Source: Lewinellaceae bacterium (GTDB lineage: Bacteria; Bacteroidota; Bacteroidia; Chitinophagales; Saprospiraceae). From it: a stretch of DNA of 64,000 bases. Below the pieces are notes generated by a model that saw nothing but the letters and a program-made list of their open reading frames with translations, did no database searches and was not told the origin of the DNA. The stretch is from NCBI GenBank assembly GCA_020636355.1, contig JACJYB010000017.1, forward strand, positions 35,081-99,080, written 5' to 3'. The translations under genes were made by a program, and so were the position numbers. Of the stretch, positions 9,146-17,032 are shown one piece after another. Within the stretch, counting starts at the first letter, position 1. Each line of letters opens with the position of its first letter.

Positions 9146-10204
9146 ATGTACCGACAATTGATCAAACCGTTCTTCTTCAGTTTTACTGCGGAAAAAGCCC
9201 ATCATCTGGCCATGCACCTGCTTCGGCTTTTCCTTTATATTCCCGGAGTCAAGGCCTGGTTCAGATTAAAACGCAATCATGCCGCTTTGCCGGTAACCAG
9301 CATGGGCATTGATTTTCCCAATCCGGTAGGCCTGGCAGCCGGATTCGATAAAGACGCCAGCTATCTGGATCAGCTGTATTATCTGGGATTTGGATATGTA
9401 GAAGTAGGTACGGTAACTCCCAGGCCACAGCCGGGTAACGATCGCCCGCGGCTTTTCCGGTTGCCAGAGGACCATGCACTGATTAACCGGATGGGATTTA
9501 ATAACTCCGGGGTTGACGCGATGGTAGCACAACTCAGGAAATACCGGGGTCCACTGATCATTGGAGGTAACATCGGAAAGAATAAGGACACGCCCAATGA
9601 GGAAGCGGTAAATGACTATTTGATCTGTTTTGAGAAACTTTATCCCTATGTCCACTATTTTGTGGTCAATGTGAGTTCTCCCAATACGCCCGGCCTGCGC
9701 GAACTGCAGGACCGTGAGCCACTGTCCCGCATTTTAAGCCGGCTCCAGGCTGCCAACGAAGCCCAGCCTAAACAAAAACCGATTCTGCTCAAGATTGCTC
9801 CTGACCTGAGTGATGAACAATTGAAGGATGTTGTCCGCATTGTTCAGGATTGCAGGCTTGCCGGAATTATTGCCACCAACACCACCATCAGCCGGGAGGG
9901 CCTGAATACTTCGGAAGATACAGTACGTGCATTAGGTGCCGGAGGCCTGAGTGGCGCTCCGGTTAAGCAAAGAGCTCAGGAGGTGGCGTCCAGGATCGTG
10001 CACCAGGCAGCCGGTAAATTAACGGTTATTGGTGTTGGCGGCATTGAAACCGGAGCGGATGCGTTGGAAAGGCTTCAAATCGGATGTGATCTGATCCAAA
10101 TTTATACCGGATTTATTTATCAGGGGCCGCTTATAGTCTTTCAAATCATCAAGGCGCTGCAAGCTGCAAATTATGGTGTCAAGACAAAAAGTGCGGGCCA
10201 GTAA
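9146..10204 (+). CDS. pyrD: Quinone-dependent dihydroorotate dehydrogenase (class 2)
   Basis: This 352-residue flavoprotein catalyses the fourth step of pyrimidine synthesis, dihydroorotate to orotate, passing electrons to membrane quinone. The N-terminal amphipathic/hydrophobic segment (FFFSFTAEKAHHLAMHLLRLFL) is the membrane-association domain that separates class 2 from the soluble class 1 enzymes. FMN and substrate motifs are visible: NPVGLAAGFDKD, EVGTVTPRPQPGN, LINRMGFNN, and VNVSSPNTPGLR, where the Ser is the class 2 catalytic base. C-terminal IGVGGIETGADALE binds the FMN phosphate. Length is as expected. An exact -7 box precedes it. The gene stands alone between the sugar operon and nadC. 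Confidence 0.95.
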   Translation: MYRQLIKPFFFSFTAEKAHHLAMHLLRLFLYIPGVKAWFRLKRNHAALPVTSMGIDFPNPVGLAAGFDKDASYLDQLYYLGFGYVEVGTVTPRPQPGNDRPRLFRLPEDHALINRMGFNNSGVDAMVAQLRKYRGPLIIGGNIGKNKDTPNEEAVNDYLICFEKLYPYVHYFVVNVSSPNTPGLRELQDREPLSRILSRLQAANEAQPKQKPILLKIAPDLSDEQLKDVVRIVQDCRLAGIIATNTTISREGLNTSEDTVRALGAGGLSGAPVKQRAQEVASRIVHQAAGKLTVIGVGGIETGADALERLQIGCDLIQIYTGFIYQGPLIVFQIIKALQAANYGVKTKSAGQ

Positions 10205-10281
10205 AGCGAATTAGCTTTATCCGGTTCATTTTTTTTACTGGTGACGACCTGCCTGGCACCTTTTTTGTACGCGTTCTAGGT

Positions 10282-10404
10282 ATGTCAGGTTTGGAACAAA
10301 TGCCAGAACGATTAAATGAAAGTAGAAAGGTTCAGATAGATGTCCGGATCTTATTACTGATCGTATTGTTCTTCTGCCTCGCCCTTGTCGTGGTTAGGGG
10401 ATAA
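10282..10404 (+). CDS. Possible 40-residue single-helix membrane peptide
   Basis: In the gap between pyrD and nadC an ATG opens a 40-codon frame that translates to a charged N terminus (about residues 1-22, including MPERLNESRKVQID) and a strongly hydrophobic segment (ILLLIVLFFCLALVVV) ending in Arg-Gly. This charged-then-hydrophobic layout is typical of small membrane proteins. No recognisable family and no clear ribosome binding site were seen, and nothing else explains the 214-nt gap. It could equally be chance; conservation would decide. Confidence 0.32.
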   Translation: MSGLEQMPERLNESRKVQIDVRILLLIVLFFCLALVVVRG

Positions 10405-10418
10405 AAAGCTGCAACACA

Positions 10419-11273
10419 CTATTCCAGAATCTTAAGGCTCAAATCCAGTACACCCGCCGAGTGGGTCAACGCACCCACGGAGACATAATCCACTCCGGTT
10501 TCGGCAATTCTGCGTACGGTATGCAGGTTCACGCCGCCGGATGCTTCGGTTTCGAAACGGTGATCCACAATGGCAACAGCCTCACGGAGTATAGGCAACT
10601 CAAAATTATCCAGCATGATGCGGGTAACACCGCCATGCTGCAAGACTTCGTACAATTCCAGCAGGTTTTTCACTTCGATGGTTATTCCCAGATCCAGCTT
10701 ATTGGCTTTAAGGTAAGCATGCACCTTGTCGATAGCGGATGAGATGGAACCACAGGCTGTGATGTGGTTATCTTTGATCATGATCCAGTCATAGAGTCCG
10801 TCACGGTAGTTGGAACAGCCTCCGATCCGGACAGCCCATTTTTCCAAAGGCCGTAATAAGGGTGTAGTTTTACGGGTATCCAGGATAATCACCGGCAACC
10901 CCTCCACTTCAGCGGCAAATCGTTCGGACATCGTAGCAATACCGGACATGCGCTGCATGGTATTTAAGATAAGGCGTTCGGCTTTCAGTAACGATTGCGC
11001 TTTCGCCTCAATGGTGAAGGCAACATCTCCGATGTTGACATCCGTACCATCTTCCAGGAGTTTGGTAAAGGTATGATCCGGATCAACCCGGTCCATAATT
11101 TTAGCAGCAAGGTCGACTCCCGCCAGTACACCTACATCTTTTACCAAAAGAGAAGCTTTTGATCTGGCGTTTTTATCAATACAGGCCAGAGAAGTATGAT
11201 CTCCGGAGCCTACATCTTCTTTTAATGCAGTATCGATAAACCAATTGATCCAATCGGATGAAATGCCCTCCAT
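10419..11273 (-). CDS. nadC: Nicotinate-nucleotide pyrophosphorylase (carboxylating)
   Basis: NadC (quinolinate phosphoribosyltransferase) joins quinolinate and PRPP to give nicotinate mononucleotide, CO2 and pyrophosphate in de novo NAD synthesis. Visible motifs are EDVGSGDHTS near the N terminus, LILNTMQRMSGIAT, the PRPP/quinolinate-binding LDTRKTTPLLRPLEKWAV with its conserved Arg/Lys, GGCSNYRDGLYDWIMIKDNH, and the closing GVDYVSVGALTHSAGVLDLSLK. I chose ATG at 11273 (MEGISSDWINWF), giving 284 residues, the family length; an upstream in-frame start at 11345 would add a 24-residue extension without family support. It lies downstream of the PorT-like gene on the same strand and may be cotranscribed. 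Confidence 0.93.
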   Translation of the reverse strand: MEGISSDWINWFIDTALKEDVGSGDHTSLACIDKNARSKASLLVKDVGVLAGVDLAAKIMDRVDPDHTFTKLLEDGTDVNIGDVAFTIEAKAQSLLKAERLILNTMQRMSGIATMSERFAAEVEGLPVIILDTRKTTPLLRPLEKWAVRIGGCSNYRDGLYDWIMIKDNHITACGSISSAIDKVHAYLKANKLDLGITIEVKNLLELYEVLQHGGVTRIMLDNFELPILREAVAIVDHRFETEASGGVNLHTVRRIAETGVDYVSVGALTHSAGVLDLSLKILE

Positions 11274-11357
11274 ATCAGGTCTGTTTTTGGAAATTCGCTG
11301 CAAAGATGGGGCATTTCTGCGAATGAAGCCAGCCCCAGGCAACAATTGTTCAGGAGA

Positions 11358-12131
11358 TCAGAAGAGGATTCCCAGCCGGAATTGGAGACGGTTCATCCGG
11401 ATCTTGGCATCTTCGGTCTCCTGCCGGTAGACATCATCAGCAGTTGAAGGCGTACCATTGTCGTTGACCAGAAAAGCTTTTTTACCATTTTTGGTCAGGT
11501 CCAGGATGGATTTGTGAAAATAGACTCCAAAGATCAGGGCGTTGTGTACACTGATGCTGTATTCAGCTCCTAATCCAATGCCGATACTTGGTTGCAGCTT
11601 GGTGACATCTTTGCGGATATTCTCCCCTTCCAGATCCACGTTGACTCCGGATATGGAGCCGTGCGATTTGGAGATGATCATGGGATCAATGATTGGGGCT
11701 TCCAGAAAATAGCGAAGGTATCCGTATTCTGCGGTGCGTAATTTCAGACCGACCGGAAGGTGTATTGCCTGCAGTTTGTAGCGTATGTTAGTGCCATCCG
11801 GGAGTGGTTTGATGCCGGTGTTGTAAGCCTTATTGGTCAATTCTGAATTGGGCAGTAAATTCCCCCCGATCTCGTGGTACAGCCGCCCACCCTGATTAAA
11901 CGATATGGATGCTCCGATCCCAATACCGATTTGGTCGGTGAAGTACATTTCACTTTGCAAACCAAACTGAATGCCCAGATTGGCCCCGTTAGGGCTGATC
12001 AGCCGGTCGGTCGAAGAAAGCCACGAAAAATTTGGACTCATCTGGATGCCCATCCGGAAATCCTGCATCTGGGCAGTTGCTAACAGAGAAGGCAATAGAA
12101 AAAAAAGAACGAGGTATCCTTTGGTTCGCAT
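11358..12131 (-). CDS. PorT-like outer membrane beta-barrel protein
   Basis: This 257-residue protein has a signal peptide (LVLFFLLPSLLATAQ) and then alternating amphipathic beta strands separated by turns, with the final strand ending RLQFRLGILF, a terminal aromatic typical of outer membrane barrels. GIQMSPNFSWL, IHLPVGLKLR and SIGIGLGAEY fit the PorT/outer-membrane-beta-barrel family. PorT proteins are components or assembly partners of T9SS, but the family is broad, so it should be named PorT-like only. It diverges from the gldB-like gene with a 70-nt spacer holding a palindrome, and the nadC start follows 84 nt after its stop. Confidence 0.75.
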   Translation of the reverse strand: MRTKGYLVLFFLLPSLLATAQMQDFRMGIQMSPNFSWLSSTDRLISPNGANLGIQFGLQSEMYFTDQIGIGIGASISFNQGGRLYHEIGGNLLPNSELTNKAYNTGIKPLPDGTNIRYKLQAIHLPVGLKLRTAEYGYLRYFLEAPIIDPMIISKSHGSISGVNVDLEGENIRKDVTKLQPSIGIGLGAEYSISVHNALIFGVYFHKSILDLTKNGKKAFLVNDNGTPSTADDVYRQETEDAKIRMNRLQFRLGILF

Positions 12132-12165
12132 AATAAATGCACATTATTTGATATTAATATTGCGC

Positions 12166-12181
12166 AACCTGTACTCAGGTT
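12166..12181. repeat. 16-bp palindrome between divergent PorT-like and GldB-like genes
   Basis: AACCTG-TACT-CAGGTT is a perfect inverted repeat with a 4-nt spacer in the only intergenic space shared by the two divergent genes. It may be a dimeric regulator's operator or a short hairpin in a leader. No T run follows, so a terminator is unlikely. Confidence 0.4.
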
Positions 12182-12201
12182 CATACATAAAACGCTACAA
12201 G

Positions 12202-13254
12202 ATGCAATATTTGTTCAAATCGATATCGATAATACTGATATCTATTGTCTTCTGGCAATGTCAGCAAGCTGTGGAAGAATCCATTCCGGATGTATCACAA
12301 ATCGAAGTAAGCTACCATACCTACCGGCTGGATCAGAGTCTTTTTGATTCCGATACTTCAGCGATTCGGGATACGCTGAACGCCTGGAATACCAAGCACC
12401 CGGTCTTTACAACCATTTATCTGAGACGGATTTTGGGACTCGATAAGGCTAGCGATGAGGAGACGGTACAGACCCTGAGGGAAATGCGGCAGGATAGTGG
12501 AATCCAGCACCTCATTCACATCGTGGACAGCGCGTACCATGATGTATCAGACCTGCAGGAAGCTTTTCATCAGGCATTTCAATTTGCCAGGTACTATTTT
12601 CCGGAAAAGTCGATTCCTGATCTGTATACCTGCATTTCAGAATATACCATAGCCAATTTTCTATTTTCCGACGAAGAAGGGAATGATGCGCTTGGAATCG
12701 GCCTGGACTTCTTTTTGTTCCCGGAAATTGATTATAAGGCCCTTGACCCATCCAATCCTATCTTCTCTGATTATCTGGCAAGGACATTCACCCGGGAACA
12801 TTTGGTCCGAAAGGCGTTGGAGTCCTGGGTCGATGACTGGGTAGGAGCCGTTCCTGCACAGGGCCAGATGATCGACTACGTCATCCACAACGGTAAAAAG
12901 CTTTACCTCCTGCATAAATTAATGCCGGCCATCCCGGATAGTATTCTTTTTGAATTCACGGGCCCGCAGACAACCTGGTGCCTTGCCAATGAATTGGAGA
13001 TCTGGACCTTCTTTATTGATCAGAATCTGCTCTATTCCAGTGAAATGCGGAAGTTCAACAAATATGTATTTCCCGGTCCTACCTCAGCAGGGATGCCGGA
13101 GGCTTCTCCCGGACAGACCGGGAACTATATTGGTTACAGAATCATTCAAGCCTATATGAAACAGCACCCCGAAGTTAAATTAACCGATTTGCTGGCAGAT
13201 ACCGACGCGAGAAAGCTTCTCAATGAATCCCGGTATAAGCCGGTCCGGCAATGA
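12202..13254 (+). CDS. gldB: GldB-like gliding motility lipoprotein
   Basis: This 350-residue protein starts with a lipoprotein leader (IILISIVFWQC, Cys near residue 20). Conserved GldB segments are seen in the second half: GKKLYLLHKLMPAIPD, WCLANELEIWTFFIDQNLLYS, FPGPTSAGMPEASPGQ, YIGYRIIQAYM and the closing NESRYKPVRQ. GldB is an envelope lipoprotein first found to be required for gliding in Flavobacterium and belongs to the gliding/T9SS gene set; its biochemical role is unclear. I use ATG at 12202 because the leader starts there; the open frame extends further upstream but runs antisense through the PorT-like gene. Confident as a family assignment. Confidence 0.88.
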   Translation: MQYLFKSISIILISIVFWQCQQAVEESIPDVSQIEVSYHTYRLDQSLFDSDTSAIRDTLNAWNTKHPVFTTIYLRRILGLDKASDEETVQTLREMRQDSGIQHLIHIVDSAYHDVSDLQEAFHQAFQFARYYFPEKSIPDLYTCISEYTIANFLFSDEEGNDALGIGLDFFLFPEIDYKALDPSNPIFSDYLARTFTREHLVRKALESWVDDWVGAVPAQGQMIDYVIHNGKKLYLLHKLMPAIPDSILFEFTGPQTTWCLANELEIWTFFIDQNLLYSSEMRKFNKYVFPGPTSAGMPEASPGQTGNYIGYRIIQAYMKQHPEVKLTDLLADTDARKLLNESRYKPVRQ

Positions 13255-13269
13255 CCTTATGGGACGCAA

Positions 13270-13300
13270 TTGGTGAAATAAAAAGGGATAAGTACATTTA
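13270..13300 (+). promoter_or_regulatory. Candidate promoter of the 2OG-Fe(II) oxygenase gene
   Basis: TTGG (13270-13273) is followed after 19 bp by TACATTTA (13293-13300), one base from the TAnnTTTG -7 consensus. The start codon lies 17 nt further on. Confidence 0.4.
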
Positions 13301-13317
13301 AGCTTAAATCAGGAACA

Positions 13318-14268
13318 ATGAGCCGTACAATACCTCTGGTCGATCTGGACCAATATAAGAATGGAAATGATGCTGAGCGGAGTGCTTTCATCAACCAGTT
13401 GGGAGATGCATTTTCTCAGGTTGGCTTCGTGGGCATGGTGAATCACGGGGTGCCGGCTGAACTGGTGGATACTTTTTATTCCGAAGCAAAACGCTTTTTT
13501 GCCCTGCCGGTAGACACCAAGCGAAAATATGAAGTTCCCGGACTGGCCGGTCAGCGAGGCTATACTTCTTTCGGCAAAGAACATGCGAAACAATCCAAGG
13601 TGGCTGACCTGAAAGAGTTTTATCAGATCGGTCAGGTGGTGGTCGATGGCGACCCAATCAAAAATGAATATCCGGATAATGTATACGTGGAGGAGACACC
13701 GGTTTTCACGAGCACCGGGGACCAGTTATACCGGGCGTTTGAGACTTCAGGAAGTTGGCTCTTACAGGCTATTGCAGAATATTTGAATCTCGGCAAAGAT
13801 TATTTTAAAGAGAAAATCCAAAACGGCAACAGCATTTTACGGGCAATACACTATCCCCCTATATCGGAAGAGCCTAAGTCGGCTATCCGCGCGGAGCAAC
13901 ATGAAGATATCAATCTGATTACTTTATTGGTCGGTGCTTCAGCAGGAGGGCTGGAATTATTGAACAAGCAGGGTGAATGGTTAGCCATTATGCCGGAAGA
14001 AAATGAAATCGTTGTGAATGTCGGAGATATGCTCCAACGACTCACCAACAATGTGCTGAAGTCAACCACCCACCGCGTGGTCAATCCTCCGCGGGACCAA
14101 TGGCATCAGCCCAGGTTATCGATCCCGTTCTTTCTTCATCCACGTAGTACGATGGATCTGACGTGCCTGGAGCAATGCGTAAACACCGATCATCCACTGG
14201 CTTATGAACCCATTACGGCCGGAGAATATCTTGATGAACGATTGCGGGAAATCGGTTTGAAAAAATAA
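13318..14268 (+). CDS. Isopenicillin N synthase-like 2-oxoglutarate/Fe(II) dioxygenase
   Basis: This 316-residue soluble enzyme has the N-terminal DIOX_N domain (IPLVDLDQY, GFVGMVNHGVPAELVD) and the C-terminal double-stranded beta-helix. The iron ligands are visible as HEDINLITLL (His-x-Asp) and the distal His in STTHRVVNPP; the 2-oxoglutarate anchor is the Arg-x-Ser in RLSIPFFLHP. Plant and bacterial relatives hydroxylate or desaturate small molecules; despite the common database name there is no sign of beta-lactam synthesis genes nearby. It has its own likely promoter and stands between gldB and tatA. Substrate unknown. Confidence 0.88.
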   Translation: MSRTIPLVDLDQYKNGNDAERSAFINQLGDAFSQVGFVGMVNHGVPAELVDTFYSEAKRFFALPVDTKRKYEVPGLAGQRGYTSFGKEHAKQSKVADLKEFYQIGQVVVDGDPIKNEYPDNVYVEETPVFTSTGDQLYRAFETSGSWLLQAIAEYLNLGKDYFKEKIQNGNSILRAIHYPPISEEPKSAIRAEQHEDINLITLLVGASAGGLELLNKQGEWLAIMPEENEIVVNVGDMLQRLTNNVLKSTTHRVVNPPRDQWHQPRLSIPFFLHPRSTMDLTCLEQCVNTDHPLAYEPITAGEYLDERLREIGLKK

Positions 14269-14307
14269 TTTTACATTGGAAGGTTGACCTTTTTACAATA
14301 TCGCGTC

Positions 14308-14338
14308 TTTACAGAAGCTATTAATTATCTTACATTTG
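14308..14338 (+). promoter_or_regulatory. Candidate promoter of tatA
   Basis: TTTA (14308-14311), 19-bp spacer, then TACATTTG (14331-14338), an exact TAnnTTTG match. The tatA ATG is 20 nt downstream, so the leader would be short. Confidence 0.55.
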
Positions 14339-14358
14339 TTAGTCAAACAGTTTAAATC

Positions 14359-14595
14359 ATGATAACTCTTAGTGTTTTTGCATTCCTGCCAGGCGGTTGG
14401 GAACTTGTCGTAGTAGTATTCGTAGTGCTATTGCTCTTCGGCGGCAAGAAAATTCCTGAACTCATGCGCGGCATGGGCAAAGGTATTCGCGAGTTTAACA
14501 ATGCCCGCAGTACCATTGAAAACGAGATCCGTGAGGGAATGCGTGAAGCAGATTCCAAAAAGATCGAAGAGAAGACACAGGAAAAACAATCCTAG
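14359..14595 (+). CDS. tatA: Sec-independent protein translocase subunit TatA/TatE
   Basis: This 78-residue protein shows the TatA layout: a short periplasmic N terminus, one transmembrane helix (GGWELVVVVFVVLLLF), the hinge FGGKKIPELMRGMGKGIREF and a charged amphipathic tail. TatA oligomers form the passage for folded proteins with twin-arginine signals. Likely clients in this window are the exported Gfo/Idh/MocA proteins and TIM-barrel enzyme carrying RRxFI leaders. It has its own promoter and a strong terminator, so it is monocistronic; tatC is not in the window. Confidence 0.94.
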   Translation: MITLSVFAFLPGGWELVVVVFVVLLLFGGKKIPELMRGMGKGIREFNNARSTIENEIREGMREADSKKIEEKTQEKQS

Positions 14596-14619
14596 GTTTT
14601 TCCGGTTAGGACATACATA

Positions 14620-14660
14620 CCCTGTATTTTGGATTGACTCTTGAAATACAGGGTTTTTTT
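14620..14660 (+). terminator. Rho-independent terminator of tatA
   Basis: A 10-bp stem (CCCTGTATTT at 14620-14629, AAATACAGGG at 14644-14653) is followed directly by seven T. The T run touches the end of the converging site-2 protease gene. Confidence 0.88.
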
Positions 14661-15747
14661 ATGCTTTCCATCGCAGCAAAGATGCTTTCCGCATCATAGA
14701 TTCAAGATCTTTCCACAAGAGGGAGCCCATGATCCGGCCTTCTTCGGCCACCGGCAATACTGGCATCCGGTAGCGCTGCATGACCTGATAGGCCACCTCA
14801 AGCGGCAATCCGGGACTTACTGATTGGCTGACAGGCAAAGCCAGTTGATCCACCGGTGTGTTCTCCGGTAACGTTTTCTTCTGCAGATCCTCGGCAATAA
14901 GGTAGTGCGTTATCGTTCCCATCGGATTGGTGAGGTAAAGGACCGGATGCAGAGCCATTAACGCTGAGATGGAGCCGAACGGAGCATCGGGACTAATCGT
15001 AACGACCTCCGGGATCATTTGATCTCCGATGGTCTGCCCGCGCAACATTTCTTCAATCCGGGTTGACCGGTATTCCAATCCAGCATTGATGAAGATGAAA
15101 ACTCCGATGAATACAAGCACCCATTCTCCCCAGTAAATACCAACACCTACAAAAGTAAGCGCAAAGAGACGGCCGATCCAGGAAGCCACGAAAGTCGCTT
15201 TCCAACGACGCATGAACAGGGCAAGCAGGGAGCGCAATACCCGTCCTCCGTCCATTGGAAATGCCGGCAGTAAATTAAATATGGCCAAAAAAACGTTCAT
15301 GGTCATCACATAAGGGAGGATGCTGTAACGATTAAGCACCATTGTCTCGGAGTCCGTTTGGATCAGGGTAGGAAGGTGCCACAATTGCAATAACAAATAA
15401 AGTAAACCGGCAATAACCAGATTGACAGCAGGACCGGCCAAAGCGATCCACAATTCCTGCCAGGCTTTCTCTGGTATACGCTCCAGGCGGGCGATTCCTC
15501 CAATAGGAGATAATATGATGTCCTTAGTATCGATGTGATATCGCCGGGCCGTGAGTGCATGGCCGAATTCATGAAGCACCACACATGAAAAAAGGATTAA
15601 GAAAAGGAGCAGCAGCCAGAGCGTTCCCGATGCGGAAAGGTCATTACGCCGTGCTTCAAGCAGTACCAGTACAAGGATCAACCCAAACGACCAATGCATT
15701 AAAACCGGAATACCGGCAGCCTGAAATAGCTTTACAGTGCCTTTCAC
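14659..15747 (-). CDS. Site-2 protease family metalloprotease with CBS domains
   Basis: This 362-residue membrane protein carries the intramembrane zinc-protease motif HEFGH (His59, Glu60, His63) inside a hydrophobic helix and the second motif NLLPAFPMDGGRV, whose Asp is the third zinc ligand. At least five membrane segments are seen in the first 220 residues. The C-terminal part (about 240-360) reads as a CBS pair that may sense adenine nucleotides. The family resembles SpoIVFB/Rip peptidases that cut membrane-bound regulators. The N terminus (KLFQAAGIPVLMHWSF) is typical. Substrate unknown. The gene ends against the tatA terminator. Confidence 0.9.
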   Translation of the reverse strand: MKGTVKLFQAAGIPVLMHWSFGLILVLVLLEARRNDLSASGTLWLLLLFLILFSCVVLHEFGHALTARRYHIDTKDIILSPIGGIARLERIPEKAWQELWIALAGPAVNLVIAGLLYLLLQLWHLPTLIQTDSETMVLNRYSILPYVMTMNVFLAIFNLLPAFPMDGGRVLRSLLALFMRRWKATFVASWIGRLFALTFVGVGIYWGEWVLVFIGVFIFINAGLEYRSTRIEEMLRGQTIGDQMIPEVVTISPDAPFGSISALMALHPVLYLTNPMGTITHYLIAEDLQKKTLPENTPVDQLALPVSQSVSPGLPLEVAYQVMQRYRMPVLPVAEEGRIMGSLLWKDLESMMRKASLLRWKA

Positions 15748-15843
15748 AGTGGTTCTTGTTTAACCGGGAGACAGATTCCTGATGATTGCCTCTGGCAATG
15801 CACAATGCGTGGTTTCAATGCGATGAGCGGTGTTCTGAGCAAA

Positions 15844-17010
15844 TTAATAAAATACCGGAGGATACAATTGCCCTTTGAGAATATGCCTGGCGATGACCAG
15901 TCGCTGGATCTCTGAGGTGCCTTCATAAATCTGAGTGATTTTTGCATCTCGCATCAATCGCTCGACATGATATTCCTTTACATAACCGTATCCACCATGA
16001 ATTTGTACGGCCTCGACGGTATGGCGCATAGCCACATCGCTGGCAAAAAGCTTAGCCATGCTGGCTGCCATACTGTAATCCAGGCCTTTATCTTTTAGTT
16101 GTGCAGCCCGGTAAACCAAAAGCCGGGCAGCATCTATTTCGGTCGCCATATTGGCCAGTTTGAAGGCAATTGCCTGATGCTGTACGATCGGCTTGCCGAA
16201 AGCTTCGCGTTCTTGTGCGTATCGGAGTGCAAGTTCGTAGGCCCCGGCAGCAATCCCCAGTGCCTGGGAAGCAATTCCTATCCGGCCTCCGTCAAGGATT
16301 TTCATCGCAAAGGCGAATCCTGACCCGTCCTCACCAATGCGGTTTTGTACCGGCACCCGGACATCATTGTACATAATGGTGTGGGTGTCGGATGCCCGGA
16401 TACCCAATTTATCCTCTTTGGCGCCAATAGTAACACCCGGCCAGGACGTCTCAACCAGAAAGGCGTTGATACCGTGATGACCCTTGTCGGGTGCTGACTG
16501 GGCGATGACGATATGCAGCTTTGATGTTCCACCGTTGGTGATCCAGTTTTTGGTGCCGTTAAGAATATAATGATCGCCATCGCGCAATGCTTGCGTCGAC
16601 TGGCGGGTGGCATCACTACCTGAACCCGGTTCGGAAAGGCAGAAGGATCCAATCCATTCTCCGGTTGCTAAGCGGGGCAGGTATTTCTTTTTCTGTTCTT
16701 CGCTGCCTTTTTTTTCGATTCCATGACATACCAGCGAATTATTGACCGACATAATGACGGAGCAGCTGCTATCGACTTTGGAGATTTCCTCCATGGCCAA
16801 CACATAGGATAGGGTGTCCATGCCGCCCCCACCGTAATCTGGGGAAACCATCATACCTAAAAATCCTAATTCGGCCATCTTGGCTACTTGCTCGGCTGGA
16901 TAGCGCATGGTTCGGTCGCGGTCGATCACTCCGGGCAACAATTCTTTCTGTGCGAATTCCCTGGCAGCTTCCTGGACGGCAAGTTGCTCATCATTCAGTT
17001 GGTAATTCAT
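15844..17010 (-). CDS. Acyl-CoA dehydrogenase
   Basis: This FAD enzyme oxidises acyl-CoA thioesters to trans-2-enoyl-CoA and passes electrons to ETF. Starting at the ATG for MNYQLNDEQLAVQEAAREFA it has 388 residues, the usual length. Visible motifs are FCLSEPGSGSDA (FAD and substrate contact), NGTKNWITNGG, VQIHGGYGYVKEYHVERLMRDA, and YEGTSEIQRLVIARHIL, whose Glu is the catalytic base of short/branched-chain members. A longer frame upstream is an overlap with the TPR gene and has no family support. It follows the TPR gene by 22 nt. Chain-length preference cannot be read reliably; short-chain or branched-chain is likely. Confidence 0.94.
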   Translation of the reverse strand: MNYQLNDEQLAVQEAAREFAQKELLPGVIDRDRTMRYPAEQVAKMAELGFLGMMVSPDYGGGGMDTLSYVLAMEEISKVDSSCSVIMSVNNSLVCHGIEKKGSEEQKKKYLPRLATGEWIGSFCLSEPGSGSDATRQSTQALRDGDHYILNGTKNWITNGGTSKLHIVIAQSAPDKGHHGINAFLVETSWPGVTIGAKEDKLGIRASDTHTIMYNDVRVPVQNRIGEDGSGFAFAMKILDGGRIGIASQALGIAAGAYELALRYAQEREAFGKPIVQHQAIAFKLANMATEIDAARLLVYRAAQLKDKGLDYSMAASMAKLFASDVAMRHTVEAVQIHGGYGYVKEYHVERLMRDAKITQIYEGTSEIQRLVIARHILKGQLYPPVFY

Positions 17011-17032
17011 GGCGATTTGGCTTAGGCTTCCT

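Noticed and set aside
10205..10250. Hairpin AAAGC-GAATTA-GCTTT after pyrD as terminator
   Set aside because: The stem is only 5 bp and the T run begins more than 10 nt later.
11274..11345. Extended start of NadC
   Set aside because: The extra 24 residues lack family support; MEGISSDWINW at 11273 fits.
11971..12201. Long N-terminal extension of the GldB-like protein
   Set aside because: It runs antisense through the PorT-like gene; the lipoprotein leader begins at 12202.
13318..14268. Beta-lactam biosynthesis
   Set aside because: The enzyme is only a member of the broad isopenicillin-N-synthase-like family and no ACV synthetase or partner gene is nearby.
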